Shown here in pieces: positions 23,682 to 29,192 of a stretch of DNA of 29,192 nt. Origin of the DNA: Ichthyophonus hoferi (lineage: Eukaryota > Opisthokonta > Ichthyosporea > Ichthyophonida > Ichthyophonidae); assembly GCA_002751075.1 (NCBI GenBank), contig NAOQ01000066.1, positions 174,489 to 203,680 of the forward strand, written 5' to 3'. Made by a program: the position numbers and the translations under genes. The notes beneath the pieces were generated by a model. That model was given only the letters and a program-made list of their open reading frames with translations, was not told where the DNA came from and did no database searches. How positions within the stretch are numbered: the first letter of the stretch is position 1; each line of letters begins with the position of its first letter.

Positions 23682-26600
23682 ATGCCTGAACAAGTATGTT
23701 CTTATTGAAAGGCTATGGTTTTATTATTTATAGGCTACGTTTATTCAATAGTTTTGGATAGAGGAGCATATAAAAATAGAGGGATAGCAATAATAGTATT
23801 AGAATATAGAGTGAGTTGTATGGGAAGATCAGTGTTTACTTGGAAATCAATTAACCTGCTGTTGAAGAGAGGAGGAGAAGGAGGTTGAGCTGAGAGGTCT
23901 TTGTCTAGTTATGTTAAATAATACATCTTATTCTAATAATCACAACACAGCCACCACCAGCTGCTCCTGCTGTTGCAGGCGATGCAGAGAATGATGAAAA
24001 ACTACCCCAGTGGCTCCAAAACATCTTCGACATGGGGTGGAGGATAGTCGTCATGATGTTGTGCTACAACTTGTTCATTGGTACATCACAGGCTCATTAT
24101 CCTTCTAATTATAATCCTATATTATTTTTTAATTTGTCGTTGAGTATTATTATTACTTGAATCATACCGTGACTTTAGTGTTGTATATCTCTTGCTGGCT
24201 GTGTATTTATTATTGCATTTTTAGGCAGTTGATGCTAAAATGTTAGGGACAGTCAATGCATTTACTCCCATTGACGATTTGAGGTTGGCCTAGTCTTTCT
24301 ATTCACCCTATTTTTATTTTTATTTTTTTACGCAATAACATTATATTTTGTTATCATGCTTTCCAATTATGTTCTCATCTCACATATCAATCACTTGTAT
24401 AACCCTCCTTCCTCACTCTGCACTCTATTATGCACTCCTTTTTCTTTGTTAGGTGGTCCCGCACGTCCGTCTCAACAAATGACAGGAATACCTGCCGAAA
24501 TAGTACCGACGGGAGGGCCCACTCCTAACTACACTATATCTGAGCAAGATAAATTATATACCAATATGTATATGATTGGGGATGAGATTGTACGTATACA
24601 ACAACATATTTTTTTATCAATTTACTTATTTCATTATGGAGTATGAATTTATTTCAGTTGCCTCAAGTATAATATTGAAATAGATCAACTAGCATTTCTA
24701 TTTTATGGCGTATAAAATCATTTCGTATTACTTTTTTTGGCGCCAATATATTGATAAAATTCTAATAACACGGTGGGATAGCGTTATATATACATATATA
24801 CCTGTAAAAAGAGAAATAGTTGTGTTAAAAATAATATGGAGTGATATTGATTGGAGGCTGGAGGCCTAAAGAGAGAAATATAGCATTCTATTGGCTTTAT
24901 GTCATACCACTCATTGGCTGTATATTGTTTTCTCCCTTTATGCACATGCCTAGGGGCTGTATATATTTTTACCTCTCTTCCCCTCACAGGACATGAAAGT
25001 TTACGTCAATGAGAATGAATCCTTTGATATTAACGAGCTAATCAAAGAGGAGCCCTTATGGGAATATAATTTTCACTTTGGAAGTAAGTTTTAAAGTTTT
25101 ATTACCTTTTTCTTCGTAGTCAACTCGCCTATCCGACATAATACCTTTGTTTTTGTTTTTATTGTTTTTAAAGGGCTGTCGTGATTGGTTGACCCTCTAA
25201 ACATTCTGCACACTTATTCGTTTGCTTTTATTTTATTTTTTAAATGATAAGTCTCTATCTCTATATGTATATATTATGCAAATGTTTATTATTATCTTTT
25301 CTTTCTACATCCACACATCCATATATATACATATATTCTATGAGAACTTAACATACCTTTATATCTGTCTTTTCTTTATTATACTAATGTCGTAATACAA
25401 TTGGGTGACGATGTAAATCTTGCTTATTCGATTGGCTTTAATTGGAATTTCTTTTTAAGAGTGGGTTTTAATTTATGGCATTACTGAGTATGAACCAGTT
25501 TATTAGTTTATATCACTATATGTGACCTTTAATATTTTAACGCCTTTTTAGTTAATTGATATTAGATGTACGCACCAATTATAAATGGTATTACTCGTAT
25601 TATAAAGTAGTGACATTTTTTTATTTTTTACCTTAAACCCTTATTTTTTTATCAATCAATCACACAAACCTTTACTCCTATTGGTCTCCAAATTAAGATT
25701 ACTAGTAATAGTAGGTTACCAAGCCGTATTATTGGTTGCATTATTATTTAAGGTTACAGGTTGGCCATATATGGTGCTTAATACACTGTTTATATGTCTA
25801 GCTTCATAGACGATGAATATCCAATCATAACATATTACTTGTACTAATATAGGTTAATATGTGTGTTTGTAGACTGGACTGAAGGACCCGCTGGAGATGC
25901 AACAATAGAAAAAAGTTTTACTCTAACTGCATCTGAGGTATGATAGTATATTATAGTATATGGTATAGTATATATATGTAAGTATGCTTGAAGAAGCCGA
26001 TCATGGATGTATGGATGGCAGCTAATTATTTTTTATCTAAGGTTGCCAATTGGTGGTTATTTATAAATAAAATCTCTTTCGATGCACATTCTGTCCTTTC
26101 GCTTATCGACGTCATTATAAGTAGGCAATTATCTTTATTTGGTAATATTAGGATAGATGATGCCTTATTTGGTAATATTGGTGCGAATGATAGTTTCTTA
26201 GACCCCATTCTTTTCTAGATATATCTACTATCCTACCCCTTCCCTACATTACACTATATACAATACATATAGCACACATACGACTTACTCTCATTATCAT
26301 TATTATTATTATTCAAGTACACTCCATGTCTCGCATATACACCTATATATAGTAATACTCTGGATATATTATATACCTTTATCCAATCATTCCCTCTCTT
26401 TCCCCCTCTATCCTATCACTGTCCATCTCACCTGACCCTTCTTTGCCCAGGTGGCCATATACTAACCAATTATATATCATATCTTCTTACAGACTGTACA
26501 GAATAATGGATCCATATATTCTCATATTGTCTTCAATGGTACCCGCGGGGTCTTTTATAAGTCCTGGAGTATGTTGACCCTACCCCTACCTCTACCATGC

Positions 26601-27029
26601 ATCATTACTCTCTCTTATTATGGTGTCATGTCTTTACATACTATAGAGATATACTATATTGCCGTATTCTATGTTTCATTCCCCTACCTACTACTACTAC
26701 CTGTTATTACTACTACAAATATGTTTCTAAGCGCATACATACATACAAATACTTATGGTTTCCCAATACGTGTGCGTATAAATATGTATACATGCATAAT
26801 CTATATATATACACTCATATGTACTGGGGCTATGATGGTCATTTAAAATATTTTAAAATTATAATGGAACCAGTCAAAAAATGTTTAGACTCGAATATCG
26901 TTTAAAATTAAAATTAAAAATAAAATAAAATAGAACAATTGAGAATAAAATATAGCACATAACAATTAAAAGACGTATGAAAATTTTATATATCGATCTA
27001 TCTATCTATCTACCTATCTATCTACCTGC

Positions 27030-27060
<31 letters not shown>

Positions 27061-28902
27061 CTTATCTATCTATATATCTACCTATCTATGTATTTATTTA
27101 TTTATCTACATTTATCTATCTCTATCAGTATATCAGTATATATATCTAACCCTCTCACTATTCCCAGGGCTAAACGTGTATGAGCTGGAAAAGAAAGAGA
27201 AAAACCTTCACAACTTGTTGAGCTCTAAGGTATGCTGTACACTTATTTTACGATGTTATTTAATTTTTAACCCTGCCATATTATTGAAACATCTTAGATC
27301 TCTTACGTTTTATTCTTAATTAATGAGCATATGCTTGTAAGTACCTGCTTTAACACTGGTTAACAATGACGAATATTCAAATGTTTTATTTGCTATACTT
27401 GAATATTATTTTCCCCAATCATCCTTACTGATTATTATTTTCATATTGGAAACTTGTAAAGCACTGTTGTGATTCTATTATATTAATCATAATAATAATA
27501 AAAATAATAATATATATATATATTTACCATTGGATAAGGGATTGAAGGATTGGAATAGAGATAGGATGATTATCACACTTAGATCATAGGACAGCCAATG
27601 AATGGAGTGCAAAAGGATTTAAAATTTTAAAATGACTTAAAGTTTAAGAATAAACATAAAGACATTATTGGCGGATAAGGGCTTTGAAAAGATAGATTGC
27701 AGATTGTGATACGTCATTATGACCCTATATTGTTGAAGAGGTGAGGGATTGGTTTGCTTATAGTGTTAAATTTTAAATATATATTTATATACGTATGTAT
27801 TGTATTTATGTATATATTATATACATAGCATTGTAATGTTATGTTATGATACAATATAATATAATATAATATAATATAGTACTCTTGCTCTACCACCCAA
27901 TCATTACCCTTCACCTTTATCTAATGAATCCCATTAATTTCATTAATCCCATTCACATCACATGATATCTATGCAGTCAGAAGAGGAGAAAGAAGAAACA
28001 CCCAAACAAGATGAGGCGCAAGTGCCGGTTATCAAGTCACATTGGCACCCTAATATCACTATTAGTATGGTGTACAATACTGATGCTTTTATTCCTCGCC
28101 GTCTGCCACCTCAGATGGCAAAGCGTATCTTTTTATGATAATAGTCATGAAGGGGTGTGTGTGTAATATAATATAATGTAGTATAGTGTAGTATATTATA
28201 GTATAATATAATATAATATAATATAGGAAAATATGACGTAATGAGTTAATTAATTAATTAAGGAACGCTATTTTTTACCCTAACTCATCCCAAGACATGG
28301 TTTTTGATTACAACCAAACGGTGTATGAGCCAATCGTATACAAGAATACCTTCTGGAACATGAAGAATGATCATATGCCAATCAACAGCACCGTCAAGTA
28401 TGTAGTGGGCATTGTTTTTCTCGTGTATTCTTTTGGACATATGCCGTAGTATAAATTTTAGTATGAAATTTAAAAGTTAAATGGCCAACGGCGGGTGGTT
28501 TCATACGTGTGTACGATACCATCATATATATATGCTGATTACTCATTGCTTTATTAATTTTTATGCTGTTCAATTGACATGCCTGATTATACTATATATA
28601 TATAGCAATGAACTGGATACTGATGTTTTCATGTGTTCTAATACTTGTGCGATTATATATATACTAATAATCGATTGGTCTATTAATTTTTATACTGTCC
28701 AATTGCATTGACATTATAATTTTAACATAGGTACTGTATGGTGTATAAAGATTTGATACAAAACATTGTATAATCACCCATTTTGTCCATTAATTTTTAT
28801 ATTGTCCAATTGTATTAACTTAATTCTAATTTGGATACTGTATGGTGTAGAGAGTTGAACCTAAACATTGCATTCTCACCCCTGACTACCCTTAAGTGGC
28901 AG
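23682..28902 (+). CDS. CLPTM1: CLPTM1, cleft lip and palate transmembrane protein 1 (5' part)
   Basis: Ten exons: 23682-23693, 23951-24080, 24453-24589, 24990-25083, 25873-25937, 26493-26568, 27168-27229, 27977-28124, 28295-28397, 28851-28902. The phases agree, the sum is 879 nt, 293 residues, and the gene continues beyond the window. CLPTM1 is an ER/Golgi multi-pass protein; in vertebrates it retains GABA-A receptor subunits. Diagnostic segments are VQNNGSIYSHIVF, KSHWHPNITISMV, NTFWNMKNDHMPIN and LNIAFSPLTTLKWQ. They align with vertebrate CLPTM1 (SHWHPNITI, PINES) better than with CLPTM1L. Residues 32-48 form a signal anchor, followed by a lumenal region with eight N-glycosylation sequons (N73, 102, 125, 151, 161, 218, 248, 272). 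The C-terminal membrane segments are outside the window. Exon 1 codes only MPEQ; an in-frame TAG at 23637-23639 supports this start. Confidence 0.9.
25084..25872 (+). other. CLPTM1 intron 4, no gene seen
   Basis: A 789-base intron with a GTAAGT donor. AT-rich, with several ATTGG/CCAAT words (about 25175, 25430, 25680, 25820), and no recognisable coding or RNA feature. Confidence 0.8.
26997..27124. repeat. (TCTA)n tetranucleotide array
   Basis: About 128 bases of TCTA/CCTA units ending some 40 bases before the acceptor of CLPTM1 exon 7. The Tyr-Leu-Ser-Ile reading frame over it is spurious. Confidence 0.95.
27230..27976 (+). other. CLPTM1 intron 7, no gene seen
   Basis: A 747-base intron with an AT run near 27508-27524 and an (ATATA)n run at about 27851-27878. 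No gene is apparent. Confidence 0.8.
28163..28226. repeat. (TATAA)n pentanucleotide run
   Basis: Degenerate TATAA/TATAG units filling most of the short CLPTM1 intron 8 (28125-28294). Confidence 0.85.
28553..28890 (+). repeat. Three degenerate tandem copies including CLPTM1 exon 10
   Basis: The word ATTAATTTTTAT followed by a TGTCCAATTG-like word recurs at 28553, 28682 and 28789. Copies 2 and 3 continue with TACTGTATGGTGTA at 28732 and 28836. In copy 3 that word ends at the acceptor of the real exon 10. Copy 2 continues into a decayed exon-10-like sequence (AAACATTGTATAATCACCCA), and copy 1 is the most diverged. Confidence 0.8.
28746..28785 (+). pseudogene. Relic of a duplicated CLPTM1 exon 10
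   Basis: Aligned with exon 10 (28851 onward): AACATTGCATTCTCACCCC in the exon corresponds to AACATTGTATAATCACCCA here. The acceptor is lost (GTGTAT instead of GTGTAG) and there is no matching donor, so the copy is not usable as an exon. Confidence 0.65.
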
Positions 28903-29192
28903 GTACGTATATGTATATATTCTTATTCTATTCATGTATCTTTACCTATACATCAATTATTACTTCAAGTATATACAAATTGATGTAGAATTTATCTCAT
29001 AGTGTAGTAATGTAGTGCAAAAATATAGTCTGTCTTATGGGTGATGTAAGAATATAAACACATGAGATAAGTAAAAAAGTAATAGGATAATATATATATA
29101 TATATATATATATGGAATTGATGCATATCTGGTTTACAATGTATCGGACATGGGAGGGCAGATGACGAGAGGGTGTAATACTATCATATATA
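28903..29192 (+). other. CLPTM1 intron 10, running off the window
   Basis: Starts with a GTACGT donor; includes an AT run at 29090-29115. No further exon is recognisable before the window end. Confidence 0.8.

Noticed and set aside
26977-27183. Tyr/Leu/Ser-rich frame on the + strand
   Set aside because: Translation of the (TCTA)n microsatellite, ending in the real CLPTM1 exon 7 in a wrong frame.
28256-28300. Earlier acceptor TTAAG at 28262 for CLPTM1 exon 9
   Set aside because: It puts the conserved FDYNQTVYEPIVY segment out of frame. CCCAAG at 28294 keeps phase and matches the vertebrate length exactly, with a pyrimidine tract and CTAAC branch-like site before it.
1-29192. tRNA, rRNA, CRISPR arrays, retroelement or DNA-transposon coding regions
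   Set aside because: I scanned the introns and intergenic regions on both strands for cloverleaf boxes, regular spacer arrays and transposase or reverse-transcriptase motifs and saw none.

Overview
This is a eukaryotic, very AT-rich genomic window with many short introns and abundant simple repeats. It holds parts of three conserved, unrelated host genes. All were reconstructed by hand from exons with GT-AG borders and matching phases. In each gene the summed exon length is divisible by three. The gene content (a metazoan-type DHX34, an SMP lipid-transfer protein and CLPTM1), introns of a few hundred bases and low GC suggest an early-branching animal, perhaps a sponge. That assignment is inference only. 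No prokaryotic features, tRNA, rRNA, CRISPR array or intact mobile element were seen.

Region 1 (474-13859, + strand) is the 3' two thirds of DHX34, a DEAH-box helicase of nonsense-mediated mRNA decay. Twenty exons encode 624 residues: winged-helix/ratchet, OB-fold and a C-terminal pair of C2HC zinc knuckles. The RecA helicase core must lie upstream of base 1. Region 2 (13860-14596) is a short convergent intergenic gap with poly(A) signals on both strands.

Region 3 (14597-20303, - strand) is a complete ten-exon gene for a 514-residue protein. It has one N-terminal Ca2+-type C2 domain, a hydrophobic hairpin, an SMP lipid-transfer domain and a Gly-rich tail. Relative to extended synaptotagmins the domain order is inverted (C2 before the membrane anchor), which makes it the most interesting protein here.

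Region 4 (20304-23681) is a 3.4-kb divergent intergenic region with a cluster of CRE-like TGACG sites and a pair of related direct repeats. Region 5 (23682 to the window end, + strand) is the 5' part of CLPTM1, an ER/Golgi multi-pass protein. Ten exons give 293 residues, and the rest lies beyond the window. Intron 9 of this gene contains a degenerate repeat of its own 3' end together with a decayed copy of exon 10.

Nothing suggests that the three genes act in one pathway. DHX34 works on mRNA quality control, the SMP protein on lipid transfer at membrane contacts, and CLPTM1 in ER membrane-protein or lipid handling. Only the divergent promoter region shared by the SMP gene and CLPTM1 could couple any of them.
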